Positions 34,903 through 43,638 of a DNA stretch of 64,000 bases are shown here, one piece after another. Position 1 is the first letter of the stretch; each line of letters opens with the position of its first letter. The stretch lies in the NCBI RefSeq assembly GCF_009755605.1, contig NZ_WPNZ01000012.1, positions 1-64,000 of the forward strand. The letters run 5' to 3'. The notes beneath the pieces are model-generated. The model worked only from the letters and a program-made list of their open reading frames with translations, was not told the origin of the DNA and made no database searches. The position numbers were made by a program, and so were the translations under genes. Origin of the DNA: Streptomyces typhae (GTDB taxonomy: Bacteria > Actinomycetota > Actinomycetes > Streptomycetales > Streptomycetaceae).

Positions 34903-37900
34903 TCAGCCGGTGGCGGCCGGCTTCTTGAACATCCGTGTCGCCGTGATCTCCCCGTGCACCGTCTCCTCGGCCGGTGCCTGCTGCTCCTGCGGCAGGCCCG
35001 GCCGCAGGTGCTCCTCGACGCTGATGTACTTCAGGCCCGCGCGCAGGTCCGCGTCGTTGCGGAGCCTGATCACCAGCGGGAACTCCGCGAGCGCCGTGGT
35101 GTCGAACAGGCCTGTCGTGTACAGGAGCTGCACGCCCAGGGCGTCCGAGACGGCGCGCTGGAGCTCCAGGAGGTAGGTCGCGTTGGCGCGGCCGATGGGG
35201 TTGTCCAGGAACAGCGTGCCCGCGTGCCGGTGCTTGTCGCGGCCGCGGTCGTTCGAGCGCAGGGCCGCCATCGTGCAGTACAGGGCGATCGCGGCGGTGA
35301 GAAGCTGCCCTCCGGAGAACACGTCGCCCATCTGCCCCACCGGTACCCGCTCGGCGCGCAGCACCGCATCGGGCTTGAGGATCTCCACGGCGACGCCGCG
35401 CGGCTCCAGGGCGGCCTGCACGCCCCTGAGCAGCAGGGACATGCCGTCCCTGCGCAGGTCGGAGTTCTTCTTGACGGCCGCACGGGTGGCCTCGTCGATG
35501 ACCTCGCCGAGGCGCTCGGCGAGCGTCGCCTGGTCGGGCTCCTCGAAGCGGACGCGCAGGAACTCCTGGCCCGACCACTCCCCCAGGCCCTCGGGGAGCC
35601 TGGACAGGCGCTGGGCGGAGCGGAGCGTGGCGAGCGAGGACTCGACCAGACCGCGCAGCCGGTCGACGATGCTGTCGCGGTTGCGCTCCAGCTGCTCCAG
35701 CTCGTCGGTGAGCACGCGCAGGCGGGGTGCGAAGGCGTCGGCCCACTTCTTGGCGTGCTCGGGCAGCGCGGAGGCGGGCAGTTCGCGGATCTGCTGCCGG
35801 GCGGGGGTACGGACCTGCTCGTACCGGGTGGCGTTGGCGTGCCGCACGAGGACGTCCGAGGCCTCGCGAACGGCCGACTCGGCAGCGGACAGGTCGGCGG
35901 CGCAGCCGCGCAGGGAGCGCCGGGCCTCGGCGGCGGCCTGGCGGGCCTCCTCCAGGGCGCCCGGGTAGGTCTCGGGTTGCTCCTCGTCCTCGGTGCCGTC
36001 GTGGTGCTCGCGCAGCAGGTCGCGCAGGAGCGCCGCCGTCTCGTCGAAGCCTCCGGCCGCGTCCTCCGTGGCGCGGTGGGCGCGCAGGAGCGCGGCGTGC
36101 GCCTCCTTGGCCTGGCTGAGGGCCTCGGTACGTTCGGCGAGCTCGGTCGTCGCCGTGCGCAGGAGCACCTGGGCCTGCTCGGCGTCGGCGGGCACGAGGT
36201 CGTCGGGCAGGTCGGTGTGCGCGTCGCCGTCCTCGGGGGCGTGCCGCTCCGTTTCGCCGCGCAGCCGGCCGAGCTGCTCACTGGCGGTGGAGGCACGCGA
36301 TTCGATGAGCTGGACCTGGGCCTCCGCGCGGGCCGCGGCGGCCTGCCGCGAGGGCCCGTCGGCGCCGTCGGTGCCTTCGAGGAGCTGGGCCGCGCGGGTG
36401 CGCACCTTGTTGCTGAGCCGGTCGAGTTCGGCGAGGGCCGCGCTCTCGTCGCTCTCGGCCCGCGCCTGCTCGGCGCGCAGGTCGGCGCCGACACCGACCT
36501 TCTCGTACAGCTGTGACGCCGCGCGGTAGGCCTCGCGGAGCGCGGGCAGCGAGGTCTTGGGCCCGTCCTGGTCCAGGGGGACGTCTTCGGGGGCGCCCGC
36601 GATCTCGGCGCGCTCGGCGCGCAGGGCGCGCGCGGTGCGGCGTGCGTCGTCGGCGGCGCGCTGGGCGGCGCGCCGGTCCTCGTCGGCGGCACGGGCCCGG
36701 TCGAGGCAGGTCTGGGCGCGGGCCTCCGACTCGACGGCGTCGTCGGCCAGTTCGCGCAGCTTCGTCTGCCAGCCCGCGCGCTCGCGCAGGCGGAAGGCCA
36801 GTCCGGCGAGGGCGTCGGCGGCGCGGCGGGCGCGCTGGGCGACGTCCTGGCGCTCGTCGCGGACGCGGGCGGCGTCGGCGGCGGCCTCGTCGGCCTCCGC
36901 GCGTGCGGTACGCGCCTCGGCCAGTTCGGCCTCCGCCTCCTCGGCGAAGGCACACGCGTCACGCGCGGCGGCGGCGAGCTCGGCGAGACGTCCCGCGGGG
37001 CAGCCGGACCGCCAGGAGGCGAGCCGCGCGGCCAGCTCCCGGTCCTTGGCGAGGCGCTGGGCGAGCGCACGGATCTCCTCGTCGCGGCTCGTGGCGCGGG
37101 CGCGCAGGGCCTGGCGCTCCTCGTCGGCCGCGTGCTCGTCGTGCATGGCCGGGTTCGGCGGTACGAGGAAGACGGCGCCGTCGGCACCGTCAAGGGACTC
37201 GCCCGGTGTCGGCGCGAGGAGCGCGGCAGCCGTGCCCACGGCCACGGTGGAGCGCGGCAGCAGCGCGGCTCCGACGAGTGCCTCACGCGCGCGGGCGTGC
37301 GTGTCGGGGTCGGTGATGACGACGCCGTCGACGAGCTCGGGGCGTGCCGCGAGCACGCGCGCGTGGTCCGCGGGATCGACGGCCTGCGCCAGGTAGCGCC
37401 AGCCGGGGAGGGCCGGGATGCCCTGCTCGCCGAGGAACTCGACGGTGGCGAGGACGTCGGGGCCCGGCGGCAGCAGGCCGCCGTCGCCGAGTGCTCCGAG
37501 GATGCGGGAGTCGTCGGCGGCGGCCGTCCGCAGCTCGAACAACTGCCGTTCGGCCGCGGCCACTCCGTCGTCGAGCAGCGTCTTCAGGTCGTCGGCGCCG
37601 CGGTCGAGCTCCGCGGAGGTGAGGGGGGCCTCGCCGCCGGGTCCCGCGGCGGCCGACGCGTACGAGCCGTCCGGGTGGACGCCGTCGCGCGCGGGGTGCG
37701 CGCCCACGGGTCCGTCCGGGGCGGACGCGGTCCCGGAGCCTGCCCCGGCCCCGGTGACAGTCCCCGTGCCGTTGCCGCCGGCCGTGCCCGTGCCGTTGCC
37801 TGCGGCCGTTCCGGCGTCGGCGTGGCGGGGCTGCGGCACACCGGCCGACGCGCTCCGGGCCCCGTACGCGCCGGGCAGGCCGAGGAGTTCGGCGAGCCTC

Positions 37901-39714
37901 TCCTCCCGTGCGAGGGACTCGGCGGTGCGCTGCTCCGCGTCGTACGCCTGCCCGGCGGCCGTCGCCGCGTCGGCCGCGCGGGCCGCCGTCAACTCGGCAC
38001 GGGCCTCGACCCCGGCGGCTTCCTTGGCGTGGTCGGATGCGCGGCGGGCGGCCTCCCTCGCCTCGTCCCAGGCGGCGACCGCCGACTTCTCGGCGTCGCT
38101 CGCCGCGAGGGCGGCGCGGGCCGGGTCGGCGTCGGGCGCGCTGTCGTCGAGCCAGCCCGCGCGGACGGCTTCGTCGGTCTCCTGCTCGACCTCGGTGAGG
38201 CGCTGGCGCAGATGCCCGGCCTCGCTGCGGGCGCGCTGCGCCTCGGTGGCGGCGACGGTGGCGTCGCGGTGCGCGGTCTCGCCGGACTCCTGGAGGGCCG
38301 CGGAGCGCTCCTCCTCCTCGTTGGCGTGCGACTCGGCGCCCTCGGCGGCGGTGTGCAGGGCGCGCACGAGGTCGGCCGCGGCCTTCGCGCGGGCCGCGAG
38401 CGCGGGGGCGGCGTCCCGCTCGGCCTCGCGGATCGCGACGGCCACGCGCGCGGAGCGGTCGGCGGCGGCGCGGTGGCGCAGGACGGCCTCTGCGGCCTGC
38501 CAGGCGGAGTGCAGGGTGCGCGCGTCGGCGAGTTCACGGCGCTGGGCGGCGGCGGCCTTCTCGGCGACGGTGAGCGCCAGGGAGGCGTGCCGGTAGGCGA
38601 GCTCGGCGGCGATCAGCGCGGACCGGCCACGGGACTGCTCGGCGGCCGTGACCGTGTGGGCGGCCGAGGTGACCTGCTCGGCGAGTTCGGCGGCGCGGCC
38701 CCGCTCCTCGACGGCGCGGGCGGAGAGCCGGCGGGCCAGGGTGCGGGTGCGGCGCTCGGCGCCCGCGTGCACGTCACGCGCGCGTGCCCGGGTGTCCGCG
38801 GCGTCGACGATGCGACCGAGCAGGTCGACGGAGCCCGCGGTGAAGTCGCGTTCGGCGATCAGTTCGGCGCGGCGTCCCAGCTTGTTGCCGAAGCCGTGTA
38901 CGAGGTCGGCGAGGCCGTCCGTGTCGCGCGTGTCGGTGACGGCGCGCAGCAGCAGATCGGTGAAGTCGGAGTCCTTCTTGACGGCGAAGAGACCGGCGGC
39001 CTCGCCCTCGTCGGCGTTCATCTCGCGCTGGTAGCGGAACAGTTCGGGGTCGAGGCCCAGCTCCCCGAGATGTTCGTTCCAGCGGTCGTGGATCTCCTCC
39101 CAGTGCACTTCGAGGTGCGGGTACGCCTTCACGGCGTCCGTCAGGGCGTCCCGGAAGCCCTTCATGGTGCGCCGTCGTCCCTGGGCACCGGACGCACCCT
39201 CCACGGGCGCCCGCACCGCGGTGGACTCGGCGACCGGCAGCGAGTCCAGGCTCAGACCGGGGCCCGGCCGGAAGGAATACCAGGCCTCCGCGAACTTCCG
39301 CGGGTCGTTGGAGACCTGCCGTCCGCGCCACTCGCTCACCTTGCCGACGACGACGCACTCCCCCGTCAGCGTGTGCTGCCACTCCAGGGCGACGTGTCCG
39401 CAGTCGTCGGCCAGGAGGAACTTGCGCAGCACACCGGAGCTGGCACCGCCCAGCGTGTTCCGGTGGCCGGGCAGCATCACGGAGAAGATCAGCTTGAGCA
39501 GGACGGACTTGCCGCCGCCGTTCTCCAGGAAGAGCACGCCCGCGGGCGCCGGGCGGCGGGGCGGGCCGACGGGCTCCTCCTCGAAGAACTCCGCCTGCGC
39601 GGGCGCGGGGTCGGGCACCACGTCACCGACACCGCGCAGGTCCAGCACGGTGTCGGCGTAGCGCGCACCGGCAGGGCCGATGGAGTAGAGGCGGACCCGG
39701 GACAGCTCGTACAT
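34903..39714 (-). CDS. giant SMC-like coiled-coil ATPase (MukB/JetC-like)
   Basis: The 1603-residue ATPase has split ATP-binding halves. The Walker A motif LFLENGGGKSVLLK (Lys69) is at the N-terminus. The signature FSGGQLLTAA (about 1466) and Walker B TLFLDNPIG (Asp1504) are at the C-terminus. Long Ala/Glu/Arg coiled-coil arms flank a globular middle of about residues 640-770, as in SMC, MukB and Rad50 proteins. The residue after the Walker B Asp is Asn where SMC proteins have the catalytic Glu. The start at 39714 (MYELSRVRLYS) is chosen by fold; the frame runs further up through repeats. It is last in an operon behind MukE-like and kleisin-like genes. I cannot place it in a described MksB or Wadjet JetC type. 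Confidence 0.82.
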   Translation of the reverse strand: MYELSRVRLYSIGPAGARYADTVLDLRGVGDVVPDPAPAQAEFFEEEPVGPPRRPAPAGVLFLENGGGKSVLLKLIFSVMLPGHRNTLGGASSGVLRKFLLADDCGHVALEWQHTLTGECVVVGKVSEWRGRQVSNDPRKFAEAWYSFRPGPGLSLDSLPVAESTAVRAPVEGASGAQGRRRTMKGFRDALTDAVKAYPHLEVHWEEIHDRWNEHLGELGLDPELFRYQREMNADEGEAAGLFAVKKDSDFTDLLLRAVTDTRDTDGLADLVHGFGNKLGRRAELIAERDFTAGSVDLLGRIVDAADTRARARDVHAGAERRTRTLARRLSARAVEERGRAAELAEQVTSAAHTVTAAEQSRGRSALIAAELAYRHASLALTVAEKAAAAQRRELADARTLHSAWQAAEAVLRHRAAADRSARVAVAIREAERDAAPALAARAKAAADLVRALHTAAEGAESHANEEEERSAALQESGETAHRDATVAATEAQRARSEAGHLRQRLTEVEQETDEAVRAGWLDDSAPDADPARAALAASDAEKSAVAAWDEAREAARRASDHAKEAAGVEARAELTAARAADAATAAGQAYDAEQRTAESLAREERLAELLGLPGAYGARSASAGVPQPRHADAGTAAGNGTGTAGGNGTGTVTGAGAGSGTASAPDGPVGAHPARDGVHPDGSYASAAAGPGGEAPLTSAELDRGADDLKTLLDDGVAAAERQLFELRTAAADDSRILGALGDGGLLPPGPDVLATVEFLGEQGIPALPGWRYLAQAVDPADHARVLAARPELVDGVVITDPDTHARAREALVGAALLPRSTVAVGTAAALLAPTPGESLDGADGAVFLVPPNPAMHDEHAADEERQALRARATSRDEEIRALAQRLAKDRELAARLASWRSGCPAGRLAELAAAARDACAFAEEAEAELAEARTARAEADEAAADAARVRDERQDVAQRARRAADALAGLAFRLRERAGWQTKLRELADDAVESEARAQTCLDRARAADEDRRAAQRAADDARRTARALRAERAEIAGAPEDVPLDQDGPKTSLPALREAYRAASQLYEKVGVGADLRAEQARAESDESAALAELDRLSNKVRTRAAQLLEGTDGADGPSRQAAAARAEAQVQLIESRASTASEQLGRLRGETERHAPEDGDAHTDLPDDLVPADAEQAQVLLRTATTELAERTEALSQAKEAHAALLRAHRATEDAAGGFDETAALLRDLLREHHDGTEDEEQPETYPGALEEARQAAAEARRSLRGCAADLSAAESAVREASDVLVRHANATRYEQVRTPARQQIRELPASALPEHAKKWADAFAPRLRVLTDELEQLERNRDSIVDRLRGLVESSLATLRSAQRLSRLPEGLGEWSGQEFLRVRFEEPDQATLAERLGEVIDEATRAAVKKNSDLRRDGMSLLLRGVQAALEPRGVAVEILKPDAVLRAERVPVGQMGDVFSGGQLLTAAIALYCTMAALRSNDRGRDKHRHAGTLFLDNPIGRANATYLLELQRAVSDALGVQLLYTTGLFDTTALAEFPLVIRLRNDADLRAGLKYISVEEHLRPGLPQEQQAPAEETVHGEITATRMFKKPAATG

Positions 39715-39760
39715 GGCGGCGGACTCTCGTCGTAAGTCGTGCGGACGTAGGGGGTTCAGG

Positions 39761-39874
39761 GGTGCTGCGGGGTGCTGCGGAGTACTTCGGGGTGCTGCTG
39801 TGTGCTGAATTGTGCTGCTACGTGCTGAGTAGTGCTGCTGTGTGCTGACTAGTGCTGCTGCTGAGTTGTGCTGC
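39761..39874. repeat. 10-bp-periodic GTGCTG repeat array
   Basis: About ten consecutive 10-bp units of the form NGTGCTGNNN run from 39761 to 39860, with only one unit strongly diverged, followed by two more partial copies. The array fills most of the 191-base gap between the MukE-like and SMC-like genes. The exact 10-base phase puts every unit on the same DNA face. Confidence 0.8.
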
Positions 39875-39905
39875 GGTCTGGGCGGCACCCGCGGTGCCAG
39901 GTGTG

Positions 39906-40820
39906 TCAGGAGTGGAACGGCAGACCCGCGTCGGCGGCCAGTTCCAGGTCGTCGGTGTCGTCGGGAGGCAGCAGTGTCGCGGAGCCGTCGGTGACGGGGA
40001 CGACGCCGAGTTCCAGGAGTTCGGCCATGGCGGCGGTGCCCGCCATGTCGCGGACCTGGAGCTGGTATCTCGCCGTCGTGCGGTAGGTCCCGCCGGAGTC
40101 GTCGCCGGTGCGCTGGAGGAACCCGGAGTCGGTGAGGAAGGCGGCGGCCTTGCCGACGATGCCGGTGGTCGAACCGGCGAGCCTGCGGGCGTCCTTGGTG
40201 GCCCCCGTGGAGCTGCGGCGGGCCCAGATCCGCCAGGCGGACTCCAGGCCCGGCGCGTCCGTCGCGGGGTCGGTGTTCTCGCCGTGCTCCTCGGCACGCT
40301 CCTCCAGGCGGCGGCAGGCCTGCCGTACGAAGGCGTCGACGCCGTTGACGGTGACACGCCCGATGTACCCGTCGTCGACGAGGTCCTCAGGGCGCGGGAA
40401 GGCCATGGCGGCGACGGCGAGGTGGGCGAGGCCGTGCAGGAAGCGGTCGGTGGAGTCGGCGGCGGCGCGGCGCGCGTAGTCGCCCATGCGGACGGCGAAC
40501 ACGGAGTCCTCGTCGGCGGTCACGGCCATGCCCGCGCGGGGCGACACCTCCAGGACGACGAGACCGAGCCCGGTGGCCACGGCGTCGGCGAGCCGGGCGA
40601 AGGGCGGGTCCTCGCGGTATCTGCGCAGAAGTTCGCCGTACTCCTGGTCGCGCGCGGGCTGGAGCTTGGGCTGGAGGCCGAAGGAGACGAGGCGGGCCGC
40701 GTCGGCGGCGTCCGCCGGGGTGACGGCGGGGGTGGCGGCGGCCCCGGTGGGCGCTGCCGCCGATGCCGCGGCGGCGTCCGGCTCGCCCCACGCGGCGTGC
40801 TCTGCGGGGTGGTCGGTCAC
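39906..40820 (-). CDS. MukE/JetB-like winged-helix protein of the SMC-like operon
   Basis: The 304-residue protein has a Pro/Ala-rich first 40 residues and then an all-alpha/winged-helix-looking body. Features include FARLADAVATGLGLVVLEV, GDYARRAAADSTDRFLHGL and a C-terminal block on short beta wings (GTYRTTARYQLQV). Length, position and the pattern aMAFPR after a conserved GL helix resemble MukE or JetB, the middle subunit that bridges kleisin and SMC heads. This is a structural guess; no clear sequence motif defines the family. The GTG at 40820 is set by AAGGAG eight bases upstream. Confidence 0.6.
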   Translation of the reverse strand: MTDHPAEHAAWGEPDAAAASAAAPTGAAATPAVTPADAADAARLVSFGLQPKLQPARDQEYGELLRRYREDPPFARLADAVATGLGLVVLEVSPRAGMAVTADEDSVFAVRMGDYARRAAADSTDRFLHGLAHLAVAAMAFPRPEDLVDDGYIGRVTVNGVDAFVRQACRRLEERAEEHGENTDPATDAPGLESAWRIWARRSSTGATKDARRLAGSTTGIVGKAAAFLTDSGFLQRTGDDSGGTYRTTARYQLQVRDMAGTAAMAELLELGVVPVTDGSATLLPPDDTDDLELAADAGLPFHS

Positions 40821-40935
40821 GGCTTGGGCTCCTTGATGCGGTCAGGGTGTCGTTCGGGGGGCTGCTGCACGGGGCGGGAGGTGGCGTACTGCCGCACAGG
40901 GTGTGGGGCGCGCCGAGCGGCGCGGGTCGCCGTCA

Positions 40936-42462
40936 TCACGCGGCCTCCGTGCGGTCGGCCGCCATCCCCGCCGCGTCCAGGAGCGCCGTGCCGACGATGA
41001 GGTCGGCACCGCCGAACTCCTGGTCGTCCAGTTCGGTGCCGTCGTCCACCGCGAACAGGAGCTGCTGCTCGCCCTGCCGGTAGGCCGTGCCCACCGGCGG
41101 GCTCGCGGCGTGCACGGCCAGCAGGGCCACCAGGTAGGGCAGTTCGGGATCGCGGCGGCGGGCGTCGGCGAGCAGTCCGGAGAGCCTGCGGGGCGCATCC
41201 GGCGGCAGCGCGAGCAGCTCCATGGCGCTCGCCAGCTGCTCCTCGCTGAAGCGGCTGTCGTCGGGCGTGGCGATGAGGTCGGGTTCGGGCATCTCCGCGC
41301 CCAGGTGCTCGCGCTCCTGCGGCGGCGTGAGCAGTATGTCCACGAGGTCGGCGACGCGCACCGACACCGGCGTGCGCAGGCCCGTCCCGCGGGCGAAGAA
41401 GGCGTCCGTCACGCGGGTCGCCTGCTCGGCGGGCAGCGGCATCAGGGGCGCCACCAGCTGGCCGTACAGATCGAGCCCCGCGCGGGCGGTCGGGGTCGCG
41501 AAGGCCTGCCGGTCCTGCTCCGCGCGGAACAGCGGGCCCGCTTCGAGCAGCCGGGACTGCAGCTGGGTGTGGCGGCGGATGCAGTCCTTGACGATGTCGA
41601 CGAGCTCGGCGGCGCGGCGCTTCTGCTCGGGGTCCTCGGACTCGTCGCGCGCCTTGCGGATGTTGGTCAGGATCGCGTTCTCGTGGCGATAGCGGTCGGC
41701 GACGTGGTCGAGGGCCTCGGCGATCATGTCCGGGACGGCCTGGAGCCAGTCCACCGCGCGGACGTTGCGCCGGGTGGCGTCCAGGGCTCTGCGGAGCGTC
41801 TCCGAATACTGCACGGTGCGGTACCGCGCCTGCTCGGCGGCGAGCTGGGCGTCGGCGAGGCGGCCCCGGCTGATCAGGACCTCCAGCTTCACCTCGGCGG
41901 CGATCTGGGCGCTGGTGACGTCCGTGTCGAGGGCGCCCACGAGGACGTTCACCGCTTCGTCGGTGGTGCGCAGGTACACACCGCCGCCGTAGCCCGGCAC
42001 TTCTTCGATCAGTTTGAAGTCGTAGTCCCGCCGGACGTAGGTGCCGTCCGCGCCGAACGTGCCGTACACCGCGCGGAAGCCGCGGTCGACGCTGCCGACG
42101 TTGATCAGGTTCTCCAGGACCCAGCGGGCGACGCGCTCGTGCTCGGCGGTGGGGCGCCGCGGGGCCTGGGCGGCGACGCGGGGCAGGAGCCTGGCGACGA
42201 TCTGCTCGTGGTCGGCGCCCGTGTCGAAGTCCATGGTGAGCGTGACGAGGTCGATGGCGGAGAGGGCCACCTCCGCCATCGCGTACACCGAGTACTCCCC
42301 CGCGAGGTTCACCTTGCGGGCGTCGAGGTCGTGCAGCGGGGCCGTGCACGCGAGCGCGCGCAGGCGCCGCGCCAGGCCCTCGTCGGCGGCCGGGCCCGGA
42401 GCGGGCCGCGGCCCCGCGCTGAGCTGGGACGGAACGGGGTCCGGTACGGCAGGCGAAGTCAC
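40936..42462 (-). CDS. kleisin-like (MukF/JetA-type) protein of the SMC-like operon
   Basis: This 508-residue protein, first gene of the trio, begins with an N-terminal helix-rich region including a possible winged helix (DYDFKLIEEVPGYGGGVYL, about residues 125-150). A long helical bundle follows (residues about 165-300, with LISRGRLADAQLAAEQARYR), then a second globular half. This layout recalls MukF and Wadjet JetA kleisins, but similarity is by architecture only. The GTG at 42462 has no ribosome-binding site; TAGTCT ends 7 bases before it, which suits a leaderless message. The longer frame to 42681 runs through intergenic repeats and is rejected. Confidence 0.62.
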   Translation of the reverse strand: MTSPAVPDPVPSQLSAGPRPAPGPAADEGLARRLRALACTAPLHDLDARKVNLAGEYSVYAMAEVALSAIDLVTLTMDFDTGADHEQIVARLLPRVAAQAPRRPTAEHERVARWVLENLINVGSVDRGFRAVYGTFGADGTYVRRDYDFKLIEEVPGYGGGVYLRTTDEAVNVLVGALDTDVTSAQIAAEVKLEVLISRGRLADAQLAAEQARYRTVQYSETLRRALDATRRNVRAVDWLQAVPDMIAEALDHVADRYRHENAILTNIRKARDESEDPEQKRRAAELVDIVKDCIRRHTQLQSRLLEAGPLFRAEQDRQAFATPTARAGLDLYGQLVAPLMPLPAEQATRVTDAFFARGTGLRTPVSVRVADLVDILLTPPQEREHLGAEMPEPDLIATPDDSRFSEEQLASAMELLALPPDAPRRLSGLLADARRRDPELPYLVALLAVHAASPPVGTAYRQGEQQLLFAVDDGTELDDQEFGGADLIVGTALLDAAGMAADRTEAA

Positions 42463-42548
42463 GGTGCACAGACTAGGTCCTCGGTCTGACAACGGTCGAA
42501 ACGACGCAGATGCCCCTGCCGCCGGGACCGGGCACGACGACCGCCGCC

Positions 42549-42641
42549 GCGCCCTCGGCTCAGCCCGCGCCGCCCTCGGCTCAGCCCGCGCCGCCCTCGG
42601 CTCAGCCCGTGCCGCCCCCGGCTCAGCCCGCGCCGCCCCCG
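42549..42641. repeat. 21-bp tandem repeats
   Basis: Three full 21-bp units (42567-42587, 42588-42608, 42609-42629; consensus GCGCCGCCCTCGGCTCAGCC plus C) are flanked by two partial ones. They lie between the kleisin-like gene and the gntR gene and run into the last codons of gntR, supplying its GGGAG tail. Confidence 0.8.
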
Positions 42642-43333
42642 ACATCGCTCTCCGCCACCCGCCGCGCGTACGTGTCGACAAGTCCCGCGAGCGAGTCGTC
42701 CAGGTACACGGCGAGCAGCCGCTCCGCCTTCGGGCCGAGGCCGGACCGCAGTGCCTCCAGGATCTCCTGGTTGCGTACGAGGTAGGGCTCGTGGAGGAGG
42801 CGCGGGTCGTCCACGACGTGGAAGGCGAGCCGCAGTTCGGCGAAGACGCTGCGCATCAGCTCGTCGGTGCGTGCGCTCCCGGCGAGGGCGACGAGTTCCC
42901 GGTGGAAGTGGATGTTGGCCGTGGAAACGCCCTTCCAGTCCTGCCGGCTCGCGGCCGCCCTGCCTTCGGAGACCGCGGCGGCGAGCCCGTCCACGGCGTA
43001 CGGGGGGCGCCCGAGACCGCGCACGACGGCGCACTCGACGAGACGCCGGGTGCGGTAGATGTCCTCCACGTCGTCGACGCTGAGGACCCTCACGAAGACG
43101 CCGCGGTTGAGTTCGTGGACGAGCAGCCTTTCATGGGTGAGGAGGCGGAACGACTCGCGCAGGGTGTTCCGTGAGACACCGAGCGCACCGCCGATGCTGT
43201 CCTCCGAGAGGCGGGTGCCGGGCGAGAAGTACCCCTCCGCGATACGGCTCCGGAGGATGTCCGCGACGCGTTCCGCGGTGCTCGTACGCCCGAGCAGCGC
43301 GCGGTCGTCGGCGAGACCGGTCAGTTCAGCCAT
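42623..43333 (-). CDS. GntR-family (FadR/FCD) transcriptional regulator
   Basis: This 236-residue regulator has an N-terminal winged helix (LSEDSIGGALGVSRNTLRESFRLL, about residues 40-65) and an all-helical FCD effector domain (residues about 85-220) with the metal-site-type His in NIHFHREL. It is divergent from the MFS-ycsI-pxpABC operon, and a 17-bp palindrome at 43407-43423 lies in the shared gap. It therefore probably controls 5-oxoproline use, a role played by IclR-type KipR in Bacillus. Confidence 0.9.
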   Translation of the reverse strand: MAELTGLADDRALLGRTSTAERVADILRSRIAEGYFSPGTRLSEDSIGGALGVSRNTLRESFRLLTHERLLVHELNRGVFVRVLSVDDVEDIYRTRRLVECAVVRGLGRPPYAVDGLAAAVSEGRAAASRQDWKGVSTANIHFHRELVALAGSARTDELMRSVFAELRLAFHVVDDPRLLHEPYLVRNQEILEALRSGLGPKAERLLAVYLDDSLAGLVDTYARRVAESDVGGGAG

Positions 43334-43638
43334 GGTCAGCAGCCATCCCCTCAGCCATGCCCGGATTCAATCGCAGATACAAGAACGAGACAACATGGGT
43401 ATTGAGGGATCGTTGAACAATCCTCTACGTTGTCCGGCAGGCGACGCCCGCTCCCCCTCCGGGGCCCGCCCTGTACCCAGCCCCCGAAAGCACCCGCAGC
43501 ACCCTCTGCGCTCTCCGCACCCCCGGCACCCCCGGCATCCCCTGCACCCCCGGCATCCCCGATCCCCATGTCCCCGGTACGCCCCAGCGCCCGGCACACC
43601 CCGCACCCCAGCACCGCCGACTCCTCTGTGAGGTGCCC
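43334..43638. other. divergent promoter region between gntR and the 5-oxoproline operon
   Basis: The 305-base gap holds the palindrome at 43407-43423. From about 43505 to 43610 there is a C-rich run of CACCCCCGGCATCCCC-type repeats. AT content is higher at 43370-43430, where the promoters probably lie. Confidence 0.6.
43407..43423. promoter_or_regulatory. candidate GntR operator palindrome
   Basis: GGATCGTTGAACAATCC is a 17-bp imperfect palindrome (only positions 5 and 13 and the centre break symmetry) with the GTTNAAC core expected of FadR-type GntR sites. A wider GACAAC...GTTGTC pair (43388-43393 and 43430-43435) frames it. It lies 74 bases from the gntR start. Confidence 0.6.

Noticed and set aside
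33880..36516. 878-codon plus-strand frame across the Rieske gene and the SMC-like gene
   Set aside because: It is a composite shadow of two real genes on different frames and strands.
39715..39888. N-terminal extension of the SMC-like ATPase through the GTGCTG array
   Set aside because: ATPase-type similarity starts at MYELSRVRLYS; the extension is translated repeat sequence.
34903..42462. Calling the SMC-like operon a complete Wadjet system
   Set aside because: No JetD-like Toprim nuclease gene lies in or next to the operon, and the ATPase N-terminus differs from the JetC types I know.
42463..42681. Longer N-terminus for the kleisin-like protein with ARAEPRA repeats
   Set aside because: It is a read-through of 21-bp intergenic repeats overlapping the gntR end.
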